64,000 nucleotides of DNA from contig CP095846.1 in NCBI GenBank assembly GCA_023100825.1, positions 2,480,001 to 2,544,000 on the forward strand, written 5' to 3'. This document shows, one piece after another, positions 44,069 through 54,000 of the stretch (positions are counted from its first letter, which is position 1; each line of letters begins with the position of its first letter). The translations under genes and the position numbers were made by a program. Under the pieces are notes generated by a model. That model worked only from the letters and a program-made list of their open reading frames with translations. It made no database searches and was not told the DNA's origin. This DNA comes from Nocardioidaceae bacterium SCSIO 66511 (lineage in GTDB: Bacteria > Actinomycetota > Actinomycetes > Propionibacteriales > Nocardioidaceae).

Positions 44069-45122
44069 CGCTCAGCTCCTCTCGCTCGAGGCGGGTGCGT
44101 CCGCCTTCGGGAATCGCGTCGTCGGGCCCGTGCAGCCAGCACTCGACCCGTTGGTCGGGCGGTACGTTCAGGGGCACCGGCGCCTTCGACTCGCACACCT
44201 GCATGGCATGCGGACAACGCGGATGGAACAGGCAGCCCCCGGGCGGATCGATCAAGTCCGGCGGCGCACCCGGGATGAAGTTCAAACCCGTTGTCTGCAA
44301 CGAGATCGTCGAGCGCAACAGCTCCTGGGTGTACGGATGCTGCGGATCCCGGAACACCGCCCTCGAGTCGCCGATCTCGACGATGCGTCCGGCGTACATC
44401 ACCGCGACCCGGTCGCAGGCCTCGGCGACAATGCCGAGGTTGTGGGTGATCAGCAGCAGCGAGGTGTCGAACTCGCGGCGTACGTCGGCCAGGATGCGGA
44501 TGATCTGTGCCTCGACGAGTACGTCGAGCGCGGTCGTCGGCTCGTCGGCGACGATGAACGACGGTCGCAGCACCAATGCGAGAGCGATCGTGAGCCGCTG
44601 GCGCATACCGCCGGAGAACTCGTGCGGGTACGACCGGAACCGCGTCGGGGGAATGCCGAGGACACGTAGCACCTCGAGCGAGGCATGCTGGATCTCGTCG
44701 TCGGGCATATCCGGATGATGTGCCTTCAGCGCCTCCGAGAAATGCTCCGAGATGCGCATCAGGGGGTTCAGCCGGGTCATCGGCTCCTGGAAGATCATCC
44801 CGAGCTCACGGCCGCGTAGCGCCGTGTGCTCCTTGCTCCCCAGAGGGGGCATCTTCGAGCCCTTGAACGTGATGTCTCCGTCGACGAAGGCTCCGCGCGG
44901 CAGCAGGCCGAGCAGGCCGCGGCCGAGGGTGGTCTTACCGCATCCGGACTCTCCGACGAGCCCGAGCGTCTCGCCCGGCCGGATGTCGAAGCTGACGCCG
45001 TTGACGGCCTTTGCGGCTCCGTGGTCGGTGCCGTACCAGACCCGAAGGTCGCGTACGGACAGCACGGCGTCCTTCGGCGCGACGTCCGGTGCTGGTTCTG
45101 AGGCGGTCGTCGGATCGCTCAC
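44052..45122 (-). CDS. Oligopeptide/dipeptide ABC transporter ATP-binding protein (OppD-like)
   Basis: This 356-residue ATPase has Walker A GESGCGKTTLGRGLLG, signature EFSGGMRQRLTIALAL and Walker B FIVADEPTTALD, and the C-terminal GCLFHPRCPHAMQVC motif of the Opp/Dpp class. The GTG overlaps the preceding permease stop as GTGA. It is one of two ATPases of the five-gene importer. Confidence 0.92.
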   Translation of the reverse strand: MSDPTTASEPAPDVAPKDAVLSVRDLRVWYGTDHGAAKAVNGVSFDIRPGETLGLVGESGCGKTTLGRGLLGLLPRGAFVDGDITFKGSKMPPLGSKEHTALRGRELGMIFQEPMTRLNPLMRISEHFSEALKAHHPDMPDDEIQHASLEVLRVLGIPPTRFRSYPHEFSGGMRQRLTIALALVLRPSFIVADEPTTALDVLVEAQIIRILADVRREFDTSLLLITHNLGIVAEACDRVAVMYAGRIVEIGDSRAVFRDPQHPYTQELLRSTISLQTTGLNFIPGAPPDLIDPPGGCLFHPRCPHAMQVCESKAPVPLNVPPDQRVECWLHGPDDAIPEGGRTRLEREELSVADEA

Positions 45123-46042
45123 TTCGCCGTCTCCTCTGCGGTGATCTTCTTCAGCCGTCGCTTGCGCAGCGTCGGGTTGATGGTCTCGTTGAGACCCTCA
45201 CCGACCAGTGTCAGGCCGACGATCACCAGCACGATCGCCAGACCCGGGAACACTCCGGTCCACCAGATGCCGGCGGCGGCGTCTTCCAGCGCACTGCTCA
45301 GGTCGTAACCCCAGTCTGCTCCGTCGCTGGGTTGGATACCGAGACCGAGGAAGCCGAGCGCAGCCAGAGTCGACAGCGCATCGGAGGCGTTCAAGGTGCC
45401 GATCACCGGGACGCTCTGGATCACGTTGCCGAACAGGTAGCGGCTGATGACGGTACGCCCCGGGGCGCCGATGGCACGGGCGGCCTCGACGTACGTCGCC
45501 TCCCGCGCGCTCACCGTGCTGTTTCGTACGACCCGGAAGTACTGCGGCATATAGACCACGGTCAGCGACAGTGCGGCCGAGACCACACCGGCGCCGATCT
45601 TCTCGCTGAGCAGGAAGCCGACCACGATCGCCAGCAGCAGCGACGGGAACGCGTACAGCGCATCCATGATCAGCACCAGGATGCGGTCGAGCCAGCCGCC
45701 GACGTAACCCGAGATCAACCCGAGCACCAGGCCCAGGATGAGCGACCCGAGCACCGCGAGCACGATCACCATCAACGCGGTACGCGAGCCGAACACGACC
45801 CGCGACCACACGTCGTAACCGAAGCCGTCGGTGCCCATCAGGTGGTCGCCGCCCGGAGCGGCCTTCTGCGGGAAGTCGACGCCGTCGGCGGAGTTCTGGG
45901 CGAACCCGAAGGGTGCGATCCAGTTAGCAAAGACCGCCAGGATCACGAAGAACCCGACGATGATGATGCCGGAGAGCAGAACCCAGCGGCCCAGACCGCT
46001 GGTATTGCGAATCGGCGAGGTGAGCTTGTTCCAGAGACCCAT
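45119..46042 (-). CDS. Oligopeptide/dipeptide ABC transporter permease (OppC-like)
   Basis: This 307-residue permease has an N-terminal helix (WVLLSGIIIVGFFVILAVFAN), a large periplasmic part and the coupling loop TYVEAARAIGAPGRTVISRYLF. It pairs with the OppB-like permease, whose gene ends 1 nt upstream. Imports the substrate delivered by the OppA-like lipoprotein. Confidence 0.92.
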   Translation of the reverse strand: MGLWNKLTSPIRNTSGLGRWVLLSGIIIVGFFVILAVFANWIAPFGFAQNSADGVDFPQKAAPGGDHLMGTDGFGYDVWSRVVFGSRTALMVIVLAVLGSLILGLVLGLISGYVGGWLDRILVLIMDALYAFPSLLLAIVVGFLLSEKIGAGVVSAALSLTVVYMPQYFRVVRNSTVSAREATYVEAARAIGAPGRTVISRYLFGNVIQSVPVIGTLNASDALSTLAALGFLGLGIQPSDGADWGYDLSSALEDAAAGIWWTGVFPGLAIVLVIVGLTLVGEGLNETINPTLRKRRLKKITAEETAK

Positions 46043-46043
46043 G

Positions 46044-47072
46044 TCAGTACCTCACCCTCGGGTCGATCATCGCGTTGATGATGTCGATCACCAGGCTCAC
46101 CACGACGACGACGATCGCGAACAGGCTGATGATGCCCTGCACGGCGATGTAGTCGCGCCCTTCGATGTAGTCGATCAGCCGGTTGCCGAGTCCTGGCCAG
46201 GCGAACGTCTTCTCCGTGAGCACCGCGCCGGACATCAGCAGCGCGACCTGCAGGCCGACGATGGTGACGACCGGAACGAGAGCGTTGCGGAAGGCATGCG
46301 AGCGGACGACCTTGCTCTCCTTGATGCCGCGCGCGCGGGCAGCCTCGACGTAGTCGGCCTGCAAGGTCTGCAGCACATTGACTCGGGTGAGCCGGATGAA
46401 GATGCCGCAGATCAGCAGCGCGAGCGTGACCGCCGGAAGCATCAGATGCTGGAGGACGTCGGCTACCGCAGTGCTGTCGCCGGCGATGATCGCGTCGACG
46501 AGCAGGATGTGGGTGCGGCTCGGCACGTTGTAGGTCGTCATCGTGTCGCTGTCGCCGAGCAGCGGCCAGCCCGGGAAGGCTTTCAGGAACAGGATCTGCA
46601 CCAGCAGACCGGTGTAGAACACCGGGGCGGCGTACGTGATGATGCCGAAGATCCGGATCACGGCATCGCTCGTGGTGTCGCGCATGCGCCCGGCCAGCAA
46701 CCCGAGCGGAATGCCGATAACCAGGGCGATGAGCAGTGCCGAGACCGTGAGCGTCAGCGTGGCGCCGCCATTCTCCTTGACCACGTCGAGGATCGGCTGG
46801 TTATCGGTGATCGTGCTGCCGAAGTCGAGTCGCAGGACACTACCGAGGTAGTCGAAGTACTGGACGATCAGCGGCCGGTCGAGGCCGAGCTGTGCGCGGC
46901 GCTCGTCGAGCGCTGCCTCCGACAACCGGCCGCCGACCGATGCGGAGACGGGGTCACCCGGGGCGACCCGCATCAGCAGGAAAACCAGGGTGAGCAGGAT
47001 CCACACCATCGGGATGATGAGGAACAGGCGTTGCACGATGTAGCGGGGTAACGAACCGGCCTGGGCCGCCAT
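46044..47072 (-). CDS. Oligopeptide/dipeptide ABC transporter permease (OppB-like)
   Basis: This 342-residue permease begins with a RYIVQRLFLIIPMVWILLTLVFLLMR helix typical of OppB/DppB. The coupling loop is DYVEAARARGIKESKVVRSHAFRNAL. The ATG has ribosome site GGGAGG. It follows the solute-binding protein gene after an 80-bp gap that contains a GC-rich hairpin. Confidence 0.92.
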   Translation of the reverse strand: MAAQAGSLPRYIVQRLFLIIPMVWILLTLVFLLMRVAPGDPVSASVGGRLSEAALDERRAQLGLDRPLIVQYFDYLGSVLRLDFGSTITDNQPILDVVKENGGATLTLTVSALLIALVIGIPLGLLAGRMRDTTSDAVIRIFGIITYAAPVFYTGLLVQILFLKAFPGWPLLGDSDTMTTYNVPSRTHILLVDAIIAGDSTAVADVLQHLMLPAVTLALLICGIFIRLTRVNVLQTLQADYVEAARARGIKESKVVRSHAFRNALVPVVTIVGLQVALLMSGAVLTEKTFAWPGLGNRLIDYIEGRDYIAVQGIISLFAIVVVVVSLVIDIINAMIDPRVRY

Positions 47073-47111
47073 CGAACCTCCCTCTCAGCTACGGGCGCTG
47101 ACACGCCGAGA

Positions 47112-47141
47112 GGAGGGGAGCCCGGATCGAGCAACCCCTCC
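47112..47141. terminator. Weak hairpin between binding-protein and permease genes
   Basis: GGAGGGG (47112-47118) pairs with CCCCTCC (47135-47141) across a 16-nt loop. It lies just after the OppA-like gene on its strand. Such hairpins often stabilise the abundant binding-protein mRNA. Position fits; the stem is short, so confidence is low. Confidence 0.3.
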
Positions 47142-47152
47142 CCTCGTACGGG

Positions 47153-48712
47153 TCAGCCTTGGTACGACACCATCCAGAACCGGAAGATGAACGCGGGGTC
47201 CAGAGTCTCCTTGACGCCATCGATGCCCGGCTGGGTCACGGCGACGTTCTTGCCGACCCAGGTCGGAACCGTCGGGACGTCCTCGGCGGCGATGTCCTGG
47301 ATCTTGCCGAACGCCTTCTCTCGGGTCGCCGCGTCATCGGTGCCCTGCTCCTCGGCCACCAGCTTGTTGATCTCCGGGTTCTTGTAGTTGTTGGCGTAGA
47401 AGCCACCGTCTACGAAGAAGGGCGACAGGTAGTTGTCGGCGTCGAGGAAGTCGGGGAACCAGCCGAGGATGAACAGGTCGTACGCGTTCTCCTTGTAGAG
47501 GTTCTGGTACTGCTCCCACTCCGCGCTCTTGGTCGTCGCGTTGAACAGACCGCTGTCGTTGAGCTGGCTCTTCAGCTCGGTGGCCTCATCGACGGCATTG
47601 GGGCCGTAGTGCGACGGGGTGTAGCCGAGCGTGATGTCGACCGGAGTCTTGACGCCCGCCTTCTGCAGGATGGCCTTCGCCTTGTCGACGCTCGGCTCGC
47701 CGTACTTGGTCTTGAACGAGTCGACCTGACCCGGGAAGCCCGGCGGGACCGGCGAGTACAGCGGGTCGACGGTGCCCTCGTACGCACGGTCGGAGATCGC
47801 CTGCCGGTCGACCAGCTGCGCGACGGCCTGGCGGATCGCCTTGTCCTTGCCGACCGGCGTGCCGAGCTGCCAGGTCCAGTAGCGGATCTCCGCGCCCTCG
47901 CCCTTCTCGACGTTGACGCTGTCGTTGCCCTCGAGGTCGGTCAGATCGGTCGGGCTCAGGCTGCGCCATGCCACCTGGACCTCGTCGTTCTGGATCGCGA
48001 GCTTGAGGTTCGACGACTCCGGGTAGTACTTGACGAAGATCAGCGGCGACTTGCCCTCGTTGGCGCCCTGATAGGTCTCCGACTTCTTCAGTGACGCCTG
48101 TTGGCCCGACTCGTAGTCGTCCATCACGTACGGACCGGAGCCGATGACATCGGCGTCGCCGGCGATCTTGTCGGCCGGGAACACGTCCTCGTCGACGATC
48201 GAGGTCGAGGAGTGCGTCAGCACGAACTGGAACGTCGTATCGGGCCTGCTCAGGTTGAACTGGACCGTCTTGTCGTCGGGGGTCTCGATGTCCTTCAGGC
48301 TCGCGAGCAGCGTCGAAGCGCCGTTGGGGTCGGCGATCTTCAGGTTGCGGTCGAAGGAGTACTTCACATCGGATGAGGTGAGCTCATCGCCGTTGGAGAA
48401 CTTCAACCCGTCGCGCAGCGTGCAGACGACCGTCTTCGGGTCCTTGTACTCGCACTTCTCGGCCGCATCGCCCTGGGGCTTGTTCTCGCCCGCGGGGATG
48501 GTCAGCAGCGTCTGGTAGATCGCGTAGTGCAGCGTGGACGAGCCGAGGTCGTACGCACCTGCGGGGTCGAGGGCCGTCACTTTGTCGGTCGTACCGAGCG
48601 TCCAGGGCTCGCCGGTGCCGCCGGCTGCGCCACCGCTGTCATCGTCGCCGCCGCATGCCGCCAGCGACAGAGCCAGCACACCCGCGCTGGCCAAGGCCAG
48701 GATCTTCTTCAC
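47153..48712 (-). CDS. Oligopeptide-type ABC transporter substrate-binding lipoprotein
   Basis: This 519-residue extracellular binding protein is of the OppA/DppA/NikA class (SBP family 5). The lipobox is LAAC (Cys20), after MKKILALASAGVLALSL. Mature landmarks are KVTALDPAGAYDLGSSTLHYAIYQTLLTIP and GLKFSNGDELTSSDVKYSFDRNL. It starts at GTG 48712. It is the first gene of a binding protein-permease-permease-ATPase-ATPase operon. No copy of the GntR operator was seen before it, so its link to the sugar locus is only proximity. Confidence 0.92.
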   Translation of the reverse strand: MKKILALASAGVLALSLAACGGDDDSGGAAGGTGEPWTLGTTDKVTALDPAGAYDLGSSTLHYAIYQTLLTIPAGENKPQGDAAEKCEYKDPKTVVCTLRDGLKFSNGDELTSSDVKYSFDRNLKIADPNGASTLLASLKDIETPDDKTVQFNLSRPDTTFQFVLTHSSTSIVDEDVFPADKIAGDADVIGSGPYVMDDYESGQQASLKKSETYQGANEGKSPLIFVKYYPESSNLKLAIQNDEVQVAWRSLSPTDLTDLEGNDSVNVEKGEGAEIRYWTWQLGTPVGKDKAIRQAVAQLVDRQAISDRAYEGTVDPLYSPVPPGFPGQVDSFKTKYGEPSVDKAKAILQKAGVKTPVDITLGYTPSHYGPNAVDEATELKSQLNDSGLFNATTKSAEWEQYQNLYKENAYDLFILGWFPDFLDADNYLSPFFVDGGFYANNYKNPEINKLVAEEQGTDDAATREKAFGKIQDIAAEDVPTVPTWVGKNVAVTQPGIDGVKETLDPAFIFRFWMVSYQG

Positions 48713-48882
48713 AGCCCAATACCTCTCGTTTCGCGGAACCCCGTCGTCGGAGAGCCGACATACCAGAATGTGGACACCCTACTAGTGACGGTCGTCGTGT
48801 AAAGACGATGACGGACGCTACAGCATCGCAATCCTGCAACGATCTGGCGCCGCCCATGCAGAAGGGTGCAAGACGTACGGTC

Positions 48883-49542
48883 TCAGGCCGAAACCGCGAG
48901 AAGGAGGCGGCCGGCGTCGAGCCCTTCGAGGGTGTCGCGCTCGGCAGTGCGCGCCGATGCGGGTACGGGGACGTGGTGCGGGATCGCCAGCACCCGACAG
49001 CCCGCCGCAGCGGCCGATGCCGCACCCGTCGGCGAGTCCTCGATCGCAACGCAGTCGGCCGGGTCGACGCCGAGGATGCGCGCTGCGGTGAGGTACGGGG
49101 CCGGATGCGGTTTGCCGTCGCTGACCTCGTCACCCACCACGACCGCATCGAAGCTGTCGGCCGGGAGCCGGCGCAGGAGCGGCTCGACGATCGCGCGGTA
49201 CGACATCGTCACCAGCGCGGTCGGCACGTCGTTCGTACGCAGGTCTGCGAGCAGATCGAGGGCGCCGGGTCGCCAGTCGAGCGGACCCTCCATGCGCTCG
49301 GCCATCACAGTGACCAGCTCGTCGACGACCTGCTCGGCCGTCATGGTGAGGTTCATCCGCTCGCGGATGTAGCGGCCCGAGTCGATCAGGTCGTTGCCGA
49401 CCAGTTTGAGCGCGTCGTCCTTCGTCCACTCCGCCCCGTGGCGCCGCGCGAGGTCGTACTCCGCTTCGATCCACAGCGGTTCGGTGTCGACGATGGTGCC
49501 GTCGAGGTCCCACAGGACCGCGGCCGGAAGTCCCTGTTGCAT
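48883..49542 (-). CDS. HAD-family phosphatase/phosphomutase-like hydrolase
   Basis: This 219-residue haloacid dehalogenase-like hydrolase has motif I VLWDLDGTIVDTEPLW with the nucleophile Asp, motif II TALVTMSY, motif III GKPHPAPYL, and motif IV CVAIEDSPTGAASAAAAG. The cap domain is of the beta-phosphoglucomutase/CbbY type. The substrate is probably a small phosphorylated metabolite. It starts at ATG 49542. Confidence 0.9.
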   Translation of the reverse strand: MQQGLPAAVLWDLDGTIVDTEPLWIEAEYDLARRHGAEWTKDDALKLVGNDLIDSGRYIRERMNLTMTAEQVVDELVTVMAERMEGPLDWRPGALDLLADLRTNDVPTALVTMSYRAIVEPLLRRLPADSFDAVVVGDEVSDGKPHPAPYLTAARILGVDPADCVAIEDSPTGAASAAAAGCRVLAIPHHVPVPASARTAERDTLEGLDAGRLLLAVSA

Positions 49543-49624
49543 AGCGCGATTCTCTCAGCCGCCGTCCGCGGCCCGTTGCGCTCCCCTACCGCCCGCGAAT
49601 TGCCCTGGGTCGTGCGGGCCACCC

Positions 49625-49658
49625 GCGCGGTTTGCCTTGGAACCAAGGCAAACCGCGC
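49625..49658. repeat. Perfect 34-bp palindrome (REP-like), copy A
   Basis: GCGCGGTTTGCCTTGG (49625-49640) is followed, after AA, by its exact reverse complement (49643-49658). It lies upstream of the AbiEi-like gene in the gap with the divergent HAD gene. The right half shares CCAAGGCAAACCGCG with two imperfect copies downstream of that gene. Confidence 0.8.
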
Positions 49659-49804
49659 CTCCCCAAGGCACACGTCGCGTGGGATGTGACAACCCGCCGT
49701 GGGAGGTACGGAGCGAGTCCGAGACGAACGGGCAAGCGCGCCACTCACGCCGGAATCCGTCCACAGACCGTCACGGGTCTCCCAGATTTCCCCAGGCGTA
49801 CGTG

Positions 49805-50836
49805 ATGGCCGAACAAGTTGAGCAAGTCCACCGCACCCTGCAGGGCATGAATGACGACGGATTCTTCTCCTGGGCGATCGAGCGTGGTGGGTTCTTCACC
49901 CGCGGCGAGGCTATCGACTGCGGCATGCGTGACTCTCAGCTACGCCAAGCGGTTCGCGCGAAATACCTCGTGCGACTCCGCCACGGCTACTACTCCCCCT
50001 CGACGTACGTGGAATCGCTCGATTCGACGGAACGCCATGCACTTCTCGCTCGGGCGGTGCATCACCGCCTCGGCGACCGGTACGCGTTGGCCGGCATCTC
50101 GGCATGCGCCGTGCAGGGCGTCGAACTGTGGAGCGACGACCTCACCACGGTGCATGTTGTGCGAATCGACGGACGCACTGGCCGGAAGGAAGCTGGTGTG
50201 CGCTATCACGAGTTCCCAGTGGAGCCAGAGGCCGATGTCGTGTCGGTCGGAGCCGTTCGCGCCATGAACCCTGCCCACGCAGTCTGGCAGGCCGGTTGCG
50301 ACCAAACGATCGAGCGCGGGTTGGTGTCCACGAACTCCGCGCTCCATCGCGGCATCGTGACAGCGGAAACACTCCGGTCGCGGGCTGCGGCCTTCAGTCG
50401 TTGGCCGGGTTCACGCGGGGCACGAATCGCGATCGGCCTCGCCGACCCACGCGTCGAGAGTGTGGGAGAGTCACGGACGTTCTACCTGTGCTGGGAGCAG
50501 CACTTGCCCCTCCCGGAGCCGCAGTTCGAGGTGATTGACGATGCGGGCACCCTCATCGGTCGTACCGACTTCGCCTGGCACGAGTACCGCCACGTCGCTG
50601 AGTTCGATGGCGCAGCCAAATACAGCCGCTACCTTCGTCCGGGCGAAAGCATCAGCGATGCGGTAATGCGCGAGAAGGTTAGGGAGAACCTGATCCGAGC
50701 CGAGCTGTTCGGCGTCACCCGCATCATCTGGATCGAGCTCACATCATCGAAACGCCTGCACACGGCACGGACCCTCCATGAGGCGCTCGACCAGAGTCGT
50801 CGCTTGTACACGCGCAATCGTACTGTCGTCGCGTAG
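49805..50836 (+). CDS. AbiEi-type antitoxin domain protein with C-terminal DUF559-like nuclease fold
   Basis: This 343-residue protein has an N-terminal winged helix of the AbiEi (type IV antitoxin) kind: FFSWAIERGGFFTRGEAIDCGMRDSQLRQAVRAKYLVRLRHGYYSP. The C-terminal part (IGRTDFAWHEYRHVAEFDGAAKYSRYL) resembles DUF559/very-short-patch-repair-like PD-(D/E)XK folds. No AbiEii toxin gene is adjacent. The gene has visibly lower GC than neighbours in parts and is bracketed by REP-like palindromes, so it may have arrived by transfer. ATG at 49805 is favoured. Confidence 0.8.
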   Translation: MAEQVEQVHRTLQGMNDDGFFSWAIERGGFFTRGEAIDCGMRDSQLRQAVRAKYLVRLRHGYYSPSTYVESLDSTERHALLARAVHHRLGDRYALAGISACAVQGVELWSDDLTTVHVVRIDGRTGRKEAGVRYHEFPVEPEADVVSVGAVRAMNPAHAVWQAGCDQTIERGLVSTNSALHRGIVTAETLRSRAAAFSRWPGSRGARIAIGLADPRVESVGESRTFYLCWEQHLPLPEPQFEVIDDAGTLIGRTDFAWHEYRHVAEFDGAAKYSRYLRPGESISDAVMREKVRENLIRAELFGVTRIIWIELTSSKRLHTARTLHEALDQSRRLYTRNRTVVA

Positions 50837-50883
50837 TCGCGCCCGTTTGCGGCACGCCCCAACGTGGACTGCTACCTCGCACG

Positions 50884-50935
50884 GCACATACCCCTTGGGA
50901 GAGCGCGGACTCCCTTGGGACCAAGGCAAACCGCG
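50884..50935. repeat. REP-like repeat, copy B
   Basis: This 52-bp unit runs from GCACATACCCCTTGGGAGA through an imperfect palindrome (GCGCGG...CCTTGG / CCAAGG...CCGCG). It shares 24 identical bases over its last part with copy C and the CCAAGGCAAACCGCG arm with copy A. It sits downstream of the AbiEi-like gene and before metH. Confidence 0.8.
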
Positions 50936-50976
50936 GGATGCGTCGCACACTCCACGACAAACACGCACTCCCCACA

Positions 50977-51027
50977 GCACACACCCCCTGGGAAGCGCGG
51001 ACTCCCTTGGGACCAAGGCAAACCGCG
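50977..51027. repeat. REP-like repeat, copy C
   Basis: This 51-bp unit is nearly the same as copy B and begins GCACACACCCCCTGGGA. The two are 93 bp apart, head to tail. They fill the 231-bp gap between the convergent AbiEi-like and metH genes and may also serve as transcription barriers there. Confidence 0.8.
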
Positions 51028-51067
51028 CCCCGTCCATGCGGCCGCCGCCGCAAACCACGGGCAGCGG

Positions 51068-54000
51068 TCAGCGGGCGTTGAAGTAGGACGCCTCGGGGTG
51101 GTGGAGCACGATCGCGTCGGTGGACTGCTCGGGGTGGAGCTGTAGCTCTTCAGACAGCGAGACGCCGATGCGCTCGGGGCGCAGCAGCCGTACGATCTGC
51201 GCGCGGTCCTCGAGATCGGGGCACGCCGGGTAGCCGAAGGAGTAGCGCTCCCCGCGGTAGCCCTGCTTCAGGATCCCCGACAGCTCGGCCGCGTCGTCGC
51301 CGCCGATCCCGAGCTCGGCGCGTACGCGAGCGTGCCAGTACTCCGCCAGCGCCTCGGTCAGCTGCACCGACAACCCGTGCAGCTCGAGATAGTCGCGGTA
51401 CGCGTTGCGCTCGAACAGCTCGGCGGTCACCTCGCTGACATGGGCGCCCATGGTCACCAGCTGGAGACCGATGACATCGAGCTGGCCGGAGTCCTTGGGC
51501 CGGAAGAAGTCCGCTAGGCACAGGAACCGTCCGCGCTGCTGGCGCGGGAACGAGAACCGCGCCACCTCGCCCGACTGCGTCTCCGCATCCAGTACGACGA
51601 GGTCGTCGCCCTCGGCGAAGCACGGCCAGTATCCGTAGACGACACCGGGTTTCATGATGCCCTCGGTCTGGATGCGGTCGAGCCACATCCGCAACCGCGG
51701 GCGTCCCTCGGACTCGACCAGCTCGTCGTACGAAGGACCGTCGTCGGCCCGCGACGATTTCAGGCCCCACTGCCCCATGAACGTCGCCCGCTCGTCGAGC
51801 CAGCCGGCGAAGTCGCCGAGCTGCACACCCTTGACGATGCGGTCACCCCAGAACGGCGGGGTGGGCACGTCGACGTCCGTTGCGACGTCGGACCGCGCAG
51901 GCACCTCCACCGGCTCAGCAGTTGCGGCCGCGGTACGCGAACGGACCTTGCGTTTGCGCAGCGGCGGGAGCTCGGCGCCGGGTACGCCGCGCTTCACGGC
52001 GACCAGGGCATCCATCAGCCGCAATCCCTCGAATGCGTCGCGCGCATAGCGAACGTCGCCTTCGTAGAGCTCCGCGAGATCCTCCTCGACGTACCCGCGG
52101 GTCAACGCCGCGCCGCCGAGCAGCACCGGGAACTCGCCCGCTTGCCCGCGCGAGTTGAGCTCCTCGAGGTTCTCCTTCATCACGACTGTGCTCTTGACCA
52201 GCAGACCGGACATGCCGATCACGTCCGCGCGGTTCTCCTCGGCGGCCTCGACGATCGCGTTGACCGGCTGCTTGATGCCGATGTTGACCACGTTGTAGCC
52301 GTTGTTGGTGAGGATGATGTCGACGAGATTCTTGCCGATGTCGTGCACATCGCCCTTGACCGTCGCCAGCACGATGGTGCCCTTGCCGTCGTCGTCCTCG
52401 GTCTTCTCGATATGAGGTTCGAGATGGGCGACGGCGGCCTTCATCGTCTCGGCCGACTGGAGTACGAAGGGCAGCTGCATCTCGCCCTTGCCGAACAGCT
52501 CCCCGACGACCTTCATGCCCTCCAGCAGCTCGTCGTTGATGATCTCGAGCGCCGTCTGCCCACCGGCCATCGCTTCGTCCAGGTCGGCGTCGAGTCCGTT
52601 GGACTCACCGTCGATGATCCGCCGCTGAAGCCGATCCGACAGCGGCAGCGCCGCGAGCTCCTCCGCACGAGACGCCTTCGCGTCCGCGGCCTTGACGCCC
52701 TCGAACAATCCGAGCAGCTTCTGCAGCGGGTCGTAGCCCTCGGACCGCCGGTCGTACACGAGATCGAGCGCGACTTCGCGCTGTTCGTCGGGGATGCGGT
52801 TCATCGGCAGGATCTTGCTCGCGTGCACGATCGCCGCGTCCAGGCCCGCCTCCTGGCACTCGTGCAGGAACGCGGAGTTGACGACCTGCCGTGCCGCCGG
52901 GTTGAGCCCGAAGGAGATGTTCGAAAGACCGAGTACGGTCTGCACCCTCGGTCGGCGTTGCTTCAGCAGCCGGATTGCCTCGATCGTCTCGACTCCGTCG
53001 CGCCGGCTCTCCTCCTGCCCGGTGCCGAGCGTGAACGTGAGGGTGTCGACCAGGATCGATCCCTCGTCGAGGCCCCATTCGTCGACGAGCTTGTCGATCG
53101 TGCGCTCGGCGATGGCCACCTTGTGCTCGGCGGTACGCGCCTGCCCCTCCTCATCGATGCACATCACGACGACACCGGCGCCGTGCTCCTTGATCAGCGG
53201 CATCATCCGGGCGTACCGACTCTGCGGACCGTCGCCGTCCTCGAGGTTTACCGAGTTGACGACGCAGCGCCCGCCAAGCAGCTCGAGACCCGCCTGGATC
53301 ACCGGCGGCTCTGTGGAGTCGAGCATGATCGGCAGCGTCGACGCGGTCGCGAGCCGCGACGCGATCTCCTTCATGTCAACGGCGCCGTCGCGGCCGACGT
53401 AGTCGACGCACAGGTCGAGCAGATGCGATCCGTCGCGGATCTGCGCACGCGCGATCTCGACGATGTCGTCCCAGCGCTCCTCCAGCAGCGCTTCGCGGAA
53501 CGCCTTGCTGCCGTTGGCGTTCGTACGCTCACCGACCGCGAGGTACGAAGCGTCCTGACGGAACGGCACGCTCTGGTAGAGGCTGGCAACGCTCGGCTCC
53601 GAGCTGGGCGTACGCTCGGCCAGCTTTCGGCCGCGTACGCGCTCGACGACCTGGCGCAGGTGCGCCGGCGTGGTGCCGCAGCACCCGCCGACGAGCGACA
53701 AGCCGTAGTCGCGGGTGAACGTGTCGTGCGCATCTGCCAGCTCTTCGGGCGTCAGCGGGTAGTGCGCGCCGTCCTTGGTCAGCTGCGGGAGCCCGGCGTT
53801 GGGCATACAGGCCAGACCGATGCTCGACGTACGCGCGAGGTAGCGGAGGTGCTCGCTCATCTCGGCCGGACCCGTCGCGCAGTTGAGCCCGATCAAGTCG
53901 ACGCCGAGGGGTTCGAGGGCGGTGAGCGCCGCGCCGATCTCGCTGCCGAGGAGCATCGTGCCGGTCGTCTCGACCGTCACGTTGACGATGATCGGCACGG

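Noticed and set aside
48713-48882. GntR operator before the oligopeptide-type transporter
   Set aside because: No AGGT-N3-ACCT palindrome is present, so I do not include this operon in the sugar regulon.
49555-49764. Small minus-strand ORF over the palindrome upstream of the AbiEi-like gene
   Set aside because: It only translates repeat sequence and has no start signal or family.
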